From: Myxococcales bacterium
GTDB taxonomy: Bacteria > Myxococcota_A > Polyangia > Polyangiales > Ga0077539
DNA: 64,000 bases
Direction of reading: 5' to 3'
NCBI GenBank assembly: GCA_016793325.1
Contig: JAEUKI010000031.1
Location: 1 to 64,000 of the forward strand
Part shown: piece by piece, positions 39,725-48,648 of the stretch
Layout of the letters: each line of letters opens with the position of its first letter
Numbering within the stretch: position 1 is the first letter of the stretch
Notes under the pieces: generated by a model
Database searches by the model: none
Seen by the model: only the letters and a program-made list of their open reading frames with translations
Told to the model about the DNA's origin: nothing
Made by a program: the position numbers and the translations under genes

Positions 39725-41647
39725 CTACTCGAGCACGAGCGCGCCGGTCGCGATGTGGCCGACCGCTTGCGAGCTGTCGATCAAATCTGGTGTGAACGAC
39801 ACCGCGTAGCCCATCGTAATTCCCCCGGGCGGAATCGCGCCGATCGACGTGACAGGTCGCGCGGTCACTTGCAGCTCGTGGTCGCCGACGGGCAGCTCTG
39901 CGATCGCAGAGAGATAGAGCCCTTGCGAGTTCTGGGCGTTGCTCGACTGCACCATGACCTGCGCGAGCGGGACGACCATCGCCCCAGTCCGACGCACGAG
40001 ACGAACGTCTCCCACCGGTCCGTCGCTGAGGACCCTCGCGCTCGCGATCCTCGCGAAGAAGAGCACGCGTCGGGGCGCCGTCAGCCTCACGCGAATCGGC
40101 TCGAGGTTGCGCGGGTCGCTGTAGACCGGCATCGTCGTCGTGCCCCACATGGGTTCGGAGTTTCGCGAGGCGAACATGCGGACTCCCGCGCCGAACACCG
40201 CCGCCCCGAGTCGCGCCGGGGTCTGCGGCGTTCGAAACCGCGGCATGCCCGAGAAGTGCGTCGCGAGCGCGCCGTCGAGGCGAACGGACGCATCCGCGGG
40301 CCCGAAGCTGTTTCGGTATCCGTAGCGCGTCAGGCGCGCGGTGATCATCGGCGCGAGCGCCGTGCTCGAAGGTTGCGCCGCGAGCATCGGGTGCGGCAGC
40401 TCTGCGTCGTCGTAGTAGGCCGCGCCGCGCGCGAGCGTCGCGCCGTCGGACAGAAGGTCCCACTGAACAGGGCCCGCGGCGGACGGGGGCGTCAGCGCAT
40501 AGAGCGCGCCGCCGCCCGCGGGAATCATCGGTCGCACCGCAGGCGCGAGCGGAATCACGCGGTCTTGTCCCATCGCGAGCGGAGGCTCGGCTGCGCTCGG
40601 CGCCCACTCCGAGAGCGTCGTTCGTTCGAACGTCGAGAGCGAGTCGAGCAACACGGCGCTGTAGTTGACCGTGAGCGCTCCGTCGCTCGCGACGGTGATC
40701 CCGCGGTCGGGGCGAACGCCGTAGATGATCTGCGCGTTGCCCGCAGCGGTCCCCAATGGGTCGTAGTGCCAGAACGCGGGTCGAATGCGGTGCATCCCCG
40801 CGGCGAGCTGCATGATGGCGACGGTGCTCAGCGTCGCGGTGCGCGTGTTTCCGTTGGGGCGACGGACCACTGCGCGGCCAGCGATTTGTCCGGTCGCTGC
40901 GTCGACGAAGGCGACCTCGAGCGCGCCGAGCGTGTTCGTGCTCGTGAAGAACACGTTCGAGAGGCTCAGCGAGAGGAGCACGGACGTGGCCGTGGGCTGG
41001 TTGACGACGAACTCGGGCACCTCGGTGAGCGGGCGCGGCATCGGCGTCGTGCTCGCTGGGAGATCGATCACCCGCTCGTCGGTCGCGGTGAGCTGGTGCT
41101 GCGCGGCGATCACGCAGCGAACCTCGACGCCCGAGACCGTGGTCTCGCGCATCGGCGCGGGCGAGGGGAGGATCACCGTGCACGTCTGCGCGCTCGTCCC
41201 TCCGGTCACGTTGATTGTGTGTGCCGTCGTGGGGAGCGGCGTCGACACGTCGAAGTCGATCGGCGCCCCTGCGGCCGCGGTGAACGTCCGCGCGACGCCG
41301 TTGAACGAGACGACCACGGTCCCGGTCTCGAGAAAGCGCACGCGGCCCGTGATCCTCGCGGCGGCTGTGGCATCGGGCACGTCAGTTCCAACGTCAGCGT
41401 CCGAAGCGTCTGCGACGTCCGTGAGAACGCCGCCGTCCCCGACGTCGGGCGCATCGTCGCGAGCGTCCGTCGGCGTCACGCGATCGGTGGGCACATCCGC
41501 GCTGTCTGTCAGCGTCGCGCCGTCTTCGACGCGCGCGGTCGATCGCGCAGGGATCGCGCAGCCCGCGATCACCGCGAGGGAGGTCGTCGCGATCACCGAG
41601 AGGTTCGCGATCATCGTGCGTCGCGCAGAGCGTTCGAAGTCGTTCAC
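39725..41647 (-). CDS. Large lipoprotein, function unknown
   Basis: A 640-aa lipoprotein. GTG at 41647 is chosen over ATG at 41614: it is preceded by a strong ribosome site (GGAGGT, 5 bases away), overlaps the upstream stop by GTGA, and supplies the basic n-region (RSARR) that the ATG start would lack. Lipobox VIAGC, Cys30. An Asp/Ala/Val-rich tether follows to about 90, then one Ig/carboxypeptidase-like beta segment (ARITGRVRFLETGTVVVSFNG) and a long beta-rich region. The DUF4397-like pattern (LRPAFWHYDPLG, VNYSAVLLDSLSTF, repeated two-domain layout) is suggestive only. Surface or periplasmic location expected. Confidence 0.78.
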   Translation of the reverse strand: MNDFERSARRTMIANLSVIATTSLAVIAGCAIPARSTARVEDGATLTDSADVPTDRVTPTDARDDAPDVGDGGVLTDVADASDADVGTDVPDATAAARITGRVRFLETGTVVVSFNGVARTFTAAAGAPIDFDVSTPLPTTAHTINVTGGTSAQTCTVILPSPAPMRETTVSGVEVRCVIAAQHQLTATDERVIDLPASTTPMPRPLTEVPEFVVNQPTATSVLLSLSLSNVFFTSTNTLGALEVAFVDAATGQIAGRAVVRRPNGNTRTATLSTVAIMQLAAGMHRIRPAFWHYDPLGTAAGNAQIIYGVRPDRGITVASDGALTVNYSAVLLDSLSTFERTTLSEWAPSAAEPPLAMGQDRVIPLAPAVRPMIPAGGGALYALTPPSAAGPVQWDLLSDGATLARGAAYYDDAELPHPMLAAQPSSTALAPMITARLTRYGYRNSFGPADASVRLDGALATHFSGMPRFRTPQTPARLGAAVFGAGVRMFASRNSEPMWGTTTMPVYSDPRNLEPIRVRLTAPRRVLFFARIASARVLSDGPVGDVRLVRRTGAMVVPLAQVMVQSSNAQNSQGLYLSAIAELPVGDHELQVTARPVTSIGAIPPGGITMGYAVSFTPDLIDSSQAVGHIATGALVLE

Positions 41648-42948
41648 AGCGCACCTCCCACGGTCACGGTCGTTGCTTGCGATGAAATGATGGGCGCGAA
41701 CCACACGCCTCTGCGAGCCACGCGCTCTTCGCGCCGAGGCGCTCCGCGGCTGCCCGCGACGGCCATCCAGATGGTCCCGCCGACGATCGCAGCGAGCCCG
41801 ACGCCGAGCGACACTTGAGCCACCGTCGTCGGCGTATACGGATCCGGAACGCCCGGGCCGCCCATGCGAAACGCGTCCGCTTGCTGTTGCGTGAGACACA
41901 CGATTTCGGCGCCCGCCGCGCGACAACCCGCGCTGCTGAGCGCGCCCTGCGCGACCGCCGCCATCACACCGGACGTGATCACGAGCGCGCCGCCGAGCCC
42001 GAGCGTCACGAAGGGACCCGCGCCCGCCCGCGCTGCGAAGCCTGGCTCCTCGCGGATCGGCGTTGGCGTTGGCGTTGGCGTTGGCGTTGGCGTTGGCGTC
42101 ACGCGGCCGTTGCCGCCGTTCGGTGGGCGAATTTGCTGCCCGTTGCCGCTTCCGCTGTTGGCGCCGTTTCCGCTCGTGCCCTGGGCCCCCGTGCCTCGGG
42201 AGCCCGTGCCCTGCGTTCCGGTGCCCTGCGTTCCGGTCCCTTGGGCGCCCGCGCCCTGGGTTCCCGCGCCAGCGCCAGTGCCCTGCGTCGAGGGCTCGGG
42301 CGCCGCGAATCGTTCGGGGATCGTGATGCTGAGCATCGCGCCCGGCGCGCCGCGGACGGTCTCGCGATGCACTTCGACGGTGGGCGCGCTCGCCTCGACG
42401 ATGTGCTCGCCCGGGTCGAGCGCGATCGGAACCGTGACGTCCGCCTCGGACAGCGCTCGACCATCGACGCGCAGCACGAAGCCCGCGCGCCGCGCGGACG
42501 GCAAGCTCAGCGCGAGCAGCACGACGCTCCGCTGGCTCGACGAGAGCACTTGTCGACACGCCGCGAGGATCATCTCGCGTCGCTCGAGCGCTTCGTTGCG
42601 GCTCGCTTCGCGGACGCACAGCTCGGCGAACTCCATCGCGCTCGCGTGACGACCGAGGGCGGCGCGCTCTTGCGCGATGAAGAGCCGCAGCGACGGCGAC
42701 ATCTCGATGCGCCCTGCTTGTTCGGCGAAGGCGAGCGCTTGCTCGTGATTGTTCGCGCGGGCCGCGGCTTGCGCGCGCTCGACGAGGGCGCGACGCGTGA
42801 CCATCGCAGACTCGGAGATCGTCGGCGCGCTCTGCGCGAGCGCCGCGGACGGAAGGACCATCGCGAGCCCCGCCAACGCCGCGAGCGCGATCGGCGCGGC
42901 GGGCCTTCGCTGTGCCTTGGAGCGAGAAGAAGATCGTAGTTCGGTCAT
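41644..42948 (-). CDS. Exported TPR/PEGA-like protein with simple-repeat linker
   Basis: A 434-aa protein with a Sec signal peptide (about 1-39, ALAQS). A helical segment (VERAQAAARANNHEQALAFAEQAGRIEMSPSLRLFIAQERAALG) resembles TPR, followed by a PEGA-like beta segment (GFVLRVDGRALSEADVTVPIALDPGEHIVEA). Then comes a linker of Gln-Gly-Thr-Gly repeats and a Pro-Thr run, and two hydrophobic segments (about 315-340 and 372-397). ATG 42948 chosen over GTG 42951. This layout of TPR, PEGA-like strand and C-terminal membrane hairpin is common in myxobacterial genomes next to kinases, by my recollection. Coupled by overlap to the lipoprotein at 39725. Confidence 0.75.
   Translation of the reverse strand: MTELRSSSRSKAQRRPAAPIALAALAGLAMVLPSAALAQSAPTISESAMVTRRALVERAQAAARANNHEQALAFAEQAGRIEMSPSLRLFIAQERAALGRHASAMEFAELCVREASRNEALERREMILAACRQVLSSSQRSVVLLALSLPSARRAGFVLRVDGRALSEADVTVPIALDPGEHIVEASAPTVEVHRETVRGAPGAMLSITIPERFAAPEPSTQGTGAGAGTQGAGAQGTGTQGTGTQGTGSRGTGAQGTSGNGANSGSGNGQQIRPPNGGNGRVTPTPTPTPTPTPTPIREEPGFAARAGAGPFVTLGLGGALVITSGVMAAVAQGALSSAGCRAAGAEIVCLTQQQADAFRMGGPGVPDPYTPTTVAQVSLGVGLAAIVGGTIWMAVAGSRGAPRREERVARRGVWFAPIISSQATTVTVGGAL
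42059..42100. repeat. Hexanucleotide simple-sequence repeat inside a coding region
   Basis: Six perfect GGCGTT units plus one GGCGTC encode an alternating Thr-Pro run on the minus strand. Unit length is a multiple of three, so copy-number change would alter linker length without frameshift. Confidence 0.85.
42177..42285. repeat. Imperfect 15-bp tandem repeats inside a coding region
   Basis: Repeats of about 15 bp such as CGTTCCGGTGCCCTG (42214-42228, repeated with small change at 42229) encode the Gln-Gly-Thr-Gly-Thr linker of the TPR/PEGA-like protein. In-frame, likely variable in length between strains. Confidence 0.75.
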
Positions 42949-43056
42949 CACGAGGTCTGAGCTTGAGGCTACGAAGGTGCGTCGACCCTCAAACTAGTTT
43001 GAGCGTCGTCGATTCTTTCGATCGCCTGAAAAATAGCAGACCAATCGCGCGTGCCG

Positions 43057-44484
43057 TCAGTCGATGCTGTAGTGACCTGGGCGGTCCATCCTCCCCTGCG
43101 TTCGACCCGCGTCGCGCGTCCTACGCGCGAGGGACGCGTCGGTCGACGGCGGCGCCGCGTCCCGCTCGGGCGCCATCCCTTGCGTTGGGTTCGCGGCGTC
43201 GCTCGGCGTGGCTGCGTCGATCGTCGTCGAGACGCCTGCGTCGATCGACTCGGTGACGGCGTCGGGGGCGCTCGTGCCGAGCGCGCTCGATTGAGCATCG
43301 ACGACGAGGTTCGCCGCGGGCGCGATCGCGTCGGGCGCTGAATCGACGGTGGTCGGGGTGAGCGTCGGACGCGCGGCGGGCGGCGCGGTCATGGACCAAC
43401 GAAGCGCGGCAAGACACGCGACGACCGTCGAGATCGCGATCGCCCACTGCGCGGCGCGCGACGATGGCTGGTCGCGGCGCGCTGATTTTTGTGTGTCGGG
43501 GGCGGGGCGGTTGGCGCCGGCGAGCGAGCGCGCAGAGCCGTCGACGAACTCGGGTTCCCACCGCGCGCGGACGCGCTCGGTCGCGAACGGAAGCAGCGCG
43601 CGTCCGAAGGCCCACACGCTCGGAAACCGCTGCGACTTGTCGACGGACATCGCGCGCAGAAGCACCTCGTCGAACCCTTGTGGAACCCCCGTGGTCCTCG
43701 CGCTCGGCGCTTCGGCCCCGCCTTGCGCGACGAGCCTGACGAGCGCGGGCAGCGTGTGCGCGGTGAACGGGGGCTCGCCGCACACACATTCATAGAGGAC
43801 GACCGCGAGCGAGTACTGATCGCTCCGCGCGTCGACTTCGGTGGGGCTTCGATGCGCCTCGGGCGGCATGTAGAGCGGCGTCCCGAGGGTGGCCTTGGTG
43901 GCGGTGAGCTTCTCGGGGTCCTTCGAGTCGACGTCCTTCGAGAGCCCGAAGTCCACGAGCTTCGCCGTCGCGACGCCGCGCTTGACCGTCGAGAGCGCGA
44001 TGTTCTGCGGCTTGATGTCGCGATGGAGCACCGCGGCGTCGTGCGCGCTCGCCACCGCCGCGCACACCGGAACGACGAACTCGAGGGCTTCTTCGACCGA
44101 CAGCCTGCCGAGCCGCTCGAGCCGCGCGCCGAGGTCTTCGCCGTCGATGAACTCCATCACGAGAAAGGGTGTTCCCTCGTGTTCGCCTTGGTCGATGACC
44201 TCGACGATGTGCGGGTGCCTCACGCGCGACGCCACCATGCCCTCGCGCTCGAAGCGCCGCGCGAGCGCGGGATCCACCGCGAGGTGCGCGTGTAGCGTCT
44301 TGATCGCGACGCGTCGCTGCAAGATGAGCTGCGTCCCCTCGTACACGGCGCCCATCGCGCCGCGGGCCAAGAGGCGGTCGATGCGAAACTTCTCCGCGAG
44401 GATGAGGCCCGGAGCGAACTGCTCGCGCTCGCCCGAGGGGCGCTCTGCGCCGCCGTGTTTTGTCGGAGGAATTTCGTCGCTCAT
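43057..44484 (-). CDS. Membrane-anchored Hanks-type Ser/Thr protein kinase (kinase 3)
   Basis: A 475-aa kinase. ATG at 44484 (MSDEIPPTKHGG) preferred to an in-frame TTG at 44544. Gly loop ARGAMGAVY 40-48, Lys62, HRDIKPQN 154-161, DFG 178-180; the APE motif is PPE (207-209), a modest variant. One membrane segment 345-363 and a tail rich in Asp, Ala and Thr of about 110 residues. It is 108 bases upstream of the TPR/PEGA-like gene and reads in the same direction. No sensor domain is recognisable. Confidence 0.93.
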   Translation of the reverse strand: MSDEIPPTKHGGAERPSGEREQFAPGLILAEKFRIDRLLARGAMGAVYEGTQLILQRRVAIKTLHAHLAVDPALARRFEREGMVASRVRHPHIVEVIDQGEHEGTPFLVMEFIDGEDLGARLERLGRLSVEEALEFVVPVCAAVASAHDAAVLHRDIKPQNIALSTVKRGVATAKLVDFGLSKDVDSKDPEKLTATKATLGTPLYMPPEAHRSPTEVDARSDQYSLAVVLYECVCGEPPFTAHTLPALVRLVAQGGAEAPSARTTGVPQGFDEVLLRAMSVDKSQRFPSVWAFGRALLPFATERVRARWEPEFVDGSARSLAGANRPAPDTQKSARRDQPSSRAAQWAIAISTVVACLAALRWSMTAPPAARPTLTPTTVDSAPDAIAPAANLVVDAQSSALGTSAPDAVTESIDAGVSTTIDAATPSDAANPTQGMAPERDAAPPSTDASLARRTRDAGRTQGRMDRPGHYSID

Positions 44485-44620
44485 GCACAGCGCCACCCGC
44501 GAAGCGTCGTCTTCCAACGTCGACGAGCGATCGCGTCGCGGCAATGTCCCCCGTAGTCTTACCGCGACGGAGCGCGCGCGAAAATGCGCGTCGCTGCTTC
44601 GTCGCGCGAACGTCGCGCGC

Positions 44621-44983
44621 TCAGCGAACGGCGTTGAACGTGCGGAGGTACGCGATCAGCGGCGCGAGCTCGCTGTCCGCGAGGCGCGCGGCCGGGATCG
44701 GGCGCATCGTGCCGTGCCCGTTGCGGATCACGTTGCGCATCTCGGCCTCGGGCGTGCGCTTGTTCTCGAGGCGCGGACCCGTAGGCGCGCGAACGCGTCC
44801 GCCAACGGTGCGGGGCATGTGGCAGTTGGCGCACACCGCGGACCACGCTTGCTGTCCCGTGCGCGAGCCGACGCGCGGCGGCGCCGTGGGCGCGGCCGAC
44901 TGCGCGCCGGCGTTGGACACGACCAACGCACCGACCAGTGCGCCGACCAGAGCGAGGGCACGACGCGCGTTCGTTTGCTGCAT
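44621..44983 (-). CDS. Small periplasmic c-type cytochrome
   Basis: A 120-aa monohaem cytochrome c. The signal peptide ends near NAGAQ (27-28); haem site CANCH 51-55; the likely distal ligand is the Met in GHGTMRPIP. The fold and length fit class I cytochromes. GGAGGA lies about 8 bases before the ATG. It is between kinase 3 and the divergent parvulin gene, with no respiratory genes nearby, so its partner is unknown. Confidence 0.92.
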   Translation of the reverse strand: MQQTNARRALALVGALVGALVVSNAGAQSAAPTAPPRVGSRTGQQAWSAVCANCHMPRTVGGRVRAPTGPRLENKRTPEAEMRNVIRNGHGTMRPIPAARLADSELAPLIAYLRTFNAVR

Positions 44984-45206
44984 AGTTCGATTCCTCCAAG
45001 AGTCTCGTTCGAGTGCTGTTCGTGAGCGACGTCTCTGCAGTTCGACTGCGTCGACCGCCGCCCGAGCGGCGACGGATCCTACACAACCGAGCGCCTCGCT
45101 CGTGTATTTCGTCACGATCGGCGGTAGCGACCGTCGATGGCGCGATGGACGCGCGCCCCGGCCCGCGGATTCAATGCAATCCTCCCGAGCGTTGTTGGTT
45201 TCGGAC

Positions 45207-46331
45207 GTGACACCGATACGAAAAAACTCTGCTGTTGGCGCCCTCGCGTGGGCGCTCATCGCCGCGACCCACGCCGCCTGCGCGTCCGCTCCTGTCGCGA
45301 TCCGGCCGACGCTCAACAGCACATCGCAGCCCTCGGGCTCGGGACAGCAGGCTTCGACCCCCGACGCCGCCGTCGCTGACGCCGCAGCGCCGACTCCGCT
45401 CGTACGGGCAGTTAATGTCTCTCGTTGTCCTTTGAGTTTCGATGACGCTGACGTCGAGCTCGCGCGCGTCGGAGGGCAGCCCATCACGGCGTGCGACGTG
45501 GCCCTCGTATCGATGACGGCGCTCCGCGAGGGGGGCGCGCCGTTGACGCCGAGAGAGGCACTCGCGCGGGCGGTGCGCGACGCGACGTTCGCGCAGGAGG
45601 CGTCGGCGCGCGGGCTCGATCGCGAGGCCGACGTGCAAGAGCGGCTGCAGCGAACGCTCGCGGACGGCGTCGCGCGGGACGCGGCGCGAAGGGCGTTCGT
45701 GGTCCCCGAGCGCGCGACGATCCAGCGCTATTTCGACGAGCACCGCGCGGAGTTCGACCGCGCGGCGCGCGTGCACGTTCGGGCCGTCGTGCTCGAGAGC
45801 GAACGCGCAGCGCGCGAGGCGATTCGCGCCCTCGCGACAGGGGCAGACTTCGCGGAGCTCGCGCGGACGCGCAGCGTGATCGCTGGGGCGCAGCGCGACG
45901 AGGGCGACCTCGGGCTCGTGACCGACGAGGGGAGCGAGCTCGTTCCGCGCGCGGTGGCGCAGCGCGCGTTCGCGCTGACGGAGTTCGCCGCGGTCGACCC
46001 CGAACCCGTGCGTGTCGAGGTCACCGTGCTCGTCGGTCGACGACGAAGGCCGCAGACGCGCGTGCGATTCTTCGTCGTTCAACGGCTCGAGCGCATCGAT
46101 GCCGAGCCCGCCACGCTCGACGGCGTCGCGCGTCGCATCGCGTTTCGCCTCTCGCTGAGCGGCTTTCGCGCGGCGCTCGTCCGCGCGCGGGCCGAGCTCC
46201 TCGCCGCGGCGCAGACGACGGACCCGGTCTCGATCGACGCGCGGGCGCTCACTCGCGTGGCGCTCAGGCCGTCGCCGCGCGCGAGCAGCGGTCGTCGGTC
46301 GTCGCGCGTTGCCGCTCCGCGCCGTCGGTGA
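45207..46331 (+). CDS. Lipoprotein parvulin-type peptidyl-prolyl isomerase (1)
   Basis: A 374-aa predicted lipoprotein. Start uncertain: GTG 45207 gives a compact signal (PIRKN, hydrophobic run, HAAC with Cys25); ATG 45174 would add 11 residues. The N-terminal helical chaperone part (ARVGGQPITACDVAL; REALARAVRDATFAQEASARGLD) is of the SurA/PrsA kind, then a PpiC-like domain (VHVRAVVLESERAAREAIRALATGADFAELARTRS; DEGDLGLVTDEGSELVPRAVAQRAF). The Arg/Pro-rich C-terminus is unlike the family. It probably folds outer-membrane or exported proteins from an inner- or outer-membrane anchor. First of three such genes in a row. Confidence 0.85.
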   Translation: MTPIRKNSAVGALAWALIAATHAACASAPVAIRPTLNSTSQPSGSGQQASTPDAAVADAAAPTPLVRAVNVSRCPLSFDDADVELARVGGQPITACDVALVSMTALREGGAPLTPREALARAVRDATFAQEASARGLDREADVQERLQRTLADGVARDAARRAFVVPERATIQRYFDEHRAEFDRAARVHVRAVVLESERAAREAIRALATGADFAELARTRSVIAGAQRDEGDLGLVTDEGSELVPRAVAQRAFALTEFAAVDPEPVRVEVTVLVGRRRRPQTRVRFFVVQRLERIDAEPATLDGVARRIAFRLSLSGFRAALVRARAELLAAAQTTDPVSIDARALTRVALRPSPRASSGRRSSRVAAPRRR

Positions 46332-46417
46332 TACTTCGCCACGAGCACTCTTCGGTTCGAGACATGCTCGCACTCACCCCTGCAGACCTCCAACGACTGC
46401 CCCGAGATCACGCTCGC

Positions 46418-47527
46418 ATGTCGACCTTTCGCGCTGGCCTTCGCTCGAGCTTCGCGCTCGCTGTTGTCTCGACGATCGCGCTCGCGGGGTGCCCGAAGCC
46501 GACTCCCCCCAACGATCAGGCGCGCGACGCCGCTGCGGCCCCCGTCGCGAGCCGCGACGCGTCCAACGATCCGTGCGCGGACCTGCCTGCGCAAGAGCGG
46601 GACGCGGTGCTCGCGCGCGTCGGCGACACGACGCTGACGGTCTGCGATTTTGCTCGCAGGCTCGCTGGGCAAAACCCTTACCTCCGCGCCCGCATGAACA
46701 CGCCCGACGCCCGGCGCGCGCTCGTCCGCGCGTGGGTCGACGGAGAGCTCCTCGCCCTCGAGGCCCGGACGCGCGGGCTCGACCGCGACCCGTCCGTGCG
46801 AAACGCCGTCCTCTCGCAGCTCGCGCGGCAGATCGAGAGCGAGGTTCGCAGCGGCGTCGCAGCAGCCGTCGTGAGCGAGTCGGACGTCGAGCGCTACTAC
46901 CGCGAGCACATCGCCGAGTACGAGACGCCCGAGCAAGTGCGCTTCTCGCAGGTGGTGCTCTCGAGCCGCGCGGACGCGACGCGCGTCCTCGCAGAGGCGC
47001 AGCGGGCGCCGACGGACGACAGCGCGTGGCGGGCGATCGTTCGCCGCGACACGCGTGATGATTCGGGCCGCGAAACGGGCGGCGACGTGGGGTTCGTGTC
47101 CGTCGAGGGCTCGGCGCAGGTGCCCGCAGAGGTCGCTCGGGCCGCGTTTCGCCTGCGAAACGTCGGTGAAGTGCTCGGCGAGGTCATCGAGAGCGCCCAC
47201 GGCGGGCCGGGCCGATCGCCTGCGTTTCACGTGCTCCGCATGATCGCGCGCAGAGACGCGCTGCGCAGGCCCCTCGACGACGTGCGTCGCGCGATCCGAA
47301 ATCGCCTCTTCGAAGAGCGCAACGACCAGGCGCAGACCCGCGCCGTTCGCGACCTCATCGAGCGCCTTCGCCGCGAAACGCCCGTGCAAATCGAAGAGAG
47401 CGCGCTCTCGTCGGTGCGGATCGATGTCCCGCCCGGGACTCCGCCGGCGATCCGCGCGGGCGTGGGGCAGACGCTCATCCCGCCGGGGGTGCAAATTCCC
47501 GCTGCAGGGTCGCTCGATCGGCGTTGA
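46418..47527 (+). CDS. Lipoprotein parvulin-type peptidyl-prolyl isomerase (2)
   Basis: A 369-aa lipoprotein (ALAGC, Cys25), ATG at 46418. Chaperone helices (ARVGDTTLTVCDFARRL; DARRALVRAWVDGELLALEARTRGLD) parallel those of the preceding gene, including a Cys in the same place (ITACD/LTVCD), so the two are likely a duplication. PpiC-like domain around 180-290 (VRFSQVVLSSRADATRVLAEAQ; GGDVGFVSVEGSAQVPAEVARAAF). The C-terminal tail ends in a Pro/Gly-rich segment. It lies 86 bases after parvulin 1 and 58 bases before the SurA-like gene. Confidence 0.88.
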   Translation: MSTFRAGLRSSFALAVVSTIALAGCPKPTPPNDQARDAAAAPVASRDASNDPCADLPAQERDAVLARVGDTTLTVCDFARRLAGQNPYLRARMNTPDARRALVRAWVDGELLALEARTRGLDRDPSVRNAVLSQLARQIESEVRSGVAAAVVSESDVERYYREHIAEYETPEQVRFSQVVLSSRADATRVLAEAQRAPTDDSAWRAIVRRDTRDDSGRETGGDVGFVSVEGSAQVPAEVARAAFRLRNVGEVLGEVIESAHGGPGRSPAFHVLRMIARRDALRRPLDDVRRAIRNRLFEERNDQAQTRAVRDLIERLRRETPVQIEESALSSVRIDVPPGTPPAIRAGVGQTLIPPGVQIPAAGSLDRR

Positions 47528-47585
47528 GCGCGGGCTCGCCTTGGGTGACTTTGGCGGTGAAGCGCTGTATAGCCCACACGCTCCT

Positions 47586-48575
47586 GTGAATCGCCTGCAC
47601 CGTCTCGGGTGTGTGTTGTCCCTCGTCGCTGCGCTCCTCGCGCCTGCGCAGGCTCACGCCGAAGTCGTCGATCGCATCGTCGCCGTGGTCGAAGAAGACG
47701 CGATCTTTCTGTCCGACGTCGAGCGGAGGCTCCGGCCGTTCGAGCGGCAGCTCGCGCAGGTTCCGGACAGCCGCGTGCGCGCAGAGCGACGCGAGCTGCT
47801 CTATCGCGAGACGCTCGAGAAGATGATCGACGACGCGCTCATTCGCCGCGCCGCGACGCGATTGCAGGTCAACGTGACGCCCGCGGACGTCGACCGGATG
47901 ATCCAGGGCCTCGCGCAGCAGCACGGGGGAAATATCCAGGACATCTACGACGCCATCGAGTCCGAAGGCGTCACGCGCGCGGAGTACCGCACGATGATGG
48001 AGGCCGAGGTCCTCCGCCTTCGCGTGATGAACATCCGCATCCGAAACCGGGTCAACGTGAGCCCGTCGGACATCCAAGAAGAGTATCGGCGCCGCGTTCG
48101 CGCGGCGGCAGACAGGTCCCCGTTTCAAGTCGCGCACTGCTTCGTGGCCTTTCCCGAGAACCCGACGAGCGCGCAGATCGACGCGACGCGGGCGCGGGCC
48201 GAGCGCGTCGCGGCGAGGCTTCGCGCGGGAGAAGATTTCGCGGCGGTCGTGGCGGACGCGAGCGAAGACGCAGCCACCCGCGAGCAAGGCGGAGACCTCG
48301 GGCTGATCGATCCGCAAGACCCCGACGCGCCCGCGCCCGATTGGCTCGTCAACGCGGTCCGCTCGCTCCAGCCCGGGCAGCTCAGCGCGGTCACCCGCGG
48401 AGAAAACGGGTTTCACATCTTTCGATTGCTCTCTCGACAGGCCCCCGCGGTGCAGCCGCTCGCAGATCAGCGCGACGAGATCTACAGCGAGCTGATGAAC
48501 CGCGAAATGGCCCGCCAGCAGCGTGCGTACCTCCGTGAGCTCCGCCAGCGCGCCGCCGTCGACGTTCGTCTCTGA
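47586..48575 (+). CDS. Periplasmic SurA-like chaperone/peptidyl-prolyl isomerase
   Basis: A 329-aa protein with GTG start at 47586, giving a Sec signal peptide cleaved after AQAHA (about 27). SurA N-domain signature EVVDRIVAVVEEDAIFLSDVE right after cleavage, then helices (LLYRETLEKMIDDALIRRAA) and one PpiC domain (VAHCFVAFPENPT; RLRAGEDFAAVVADASEDAATREQGGDLGLIDPQD; GFHIFRLLSR). SurA of E. coli has two isomerase domains; this has one. It is the soluble member of the three-gene parvulin run and probably carries outer-membrane protein clients. Kept unnamed because one-domain SurA relatives are diverse. Confidence 0.9.
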   Translation: MNRLHRLGCVLSLVAALLAPAQAHAEVVDRIVAVVEEDAIFLSDVERRLRPFERQLAQVPDSRVRAERRELLYRETLEKMIDDALIRRAATRLQVNVTPADVDRMIQGLAQQHGGNIQDIYDAIESEGVTRAEYRTMMEAEVLRLRVMNIRIRNRVNVSPSDIQEEYRRRVRAAADRSPFQVAHCFVAFPENPTSAQIDATRARAERVAARLRAGEDFAAVVADASEDAATREQGGDLGLIDPQDPDAPAPDWLVNAVRSLQPGQLSAVTRGENGFHIFRLLSRQAPAVQPLADQRDEIYSELMNREMARQQRAYLRELRQRAAVDVRL

Positions 48576-48648
48576 GCGCGGCTGCGCTCGCGTACGGGAT
48601 CGTCGCGCTTGTCGAGAGCGGCCGCTCCTCGCGCGATGGTCGCGGCGC

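Noticed and set aside
39755..41818. Rightward open frame of almost 690 codons
   Set aside because: It is antisense to the 640-aa lipoprotein, rich in Arg, Val and Glu, without motifs; a typical artefact of GC-rich DNA.
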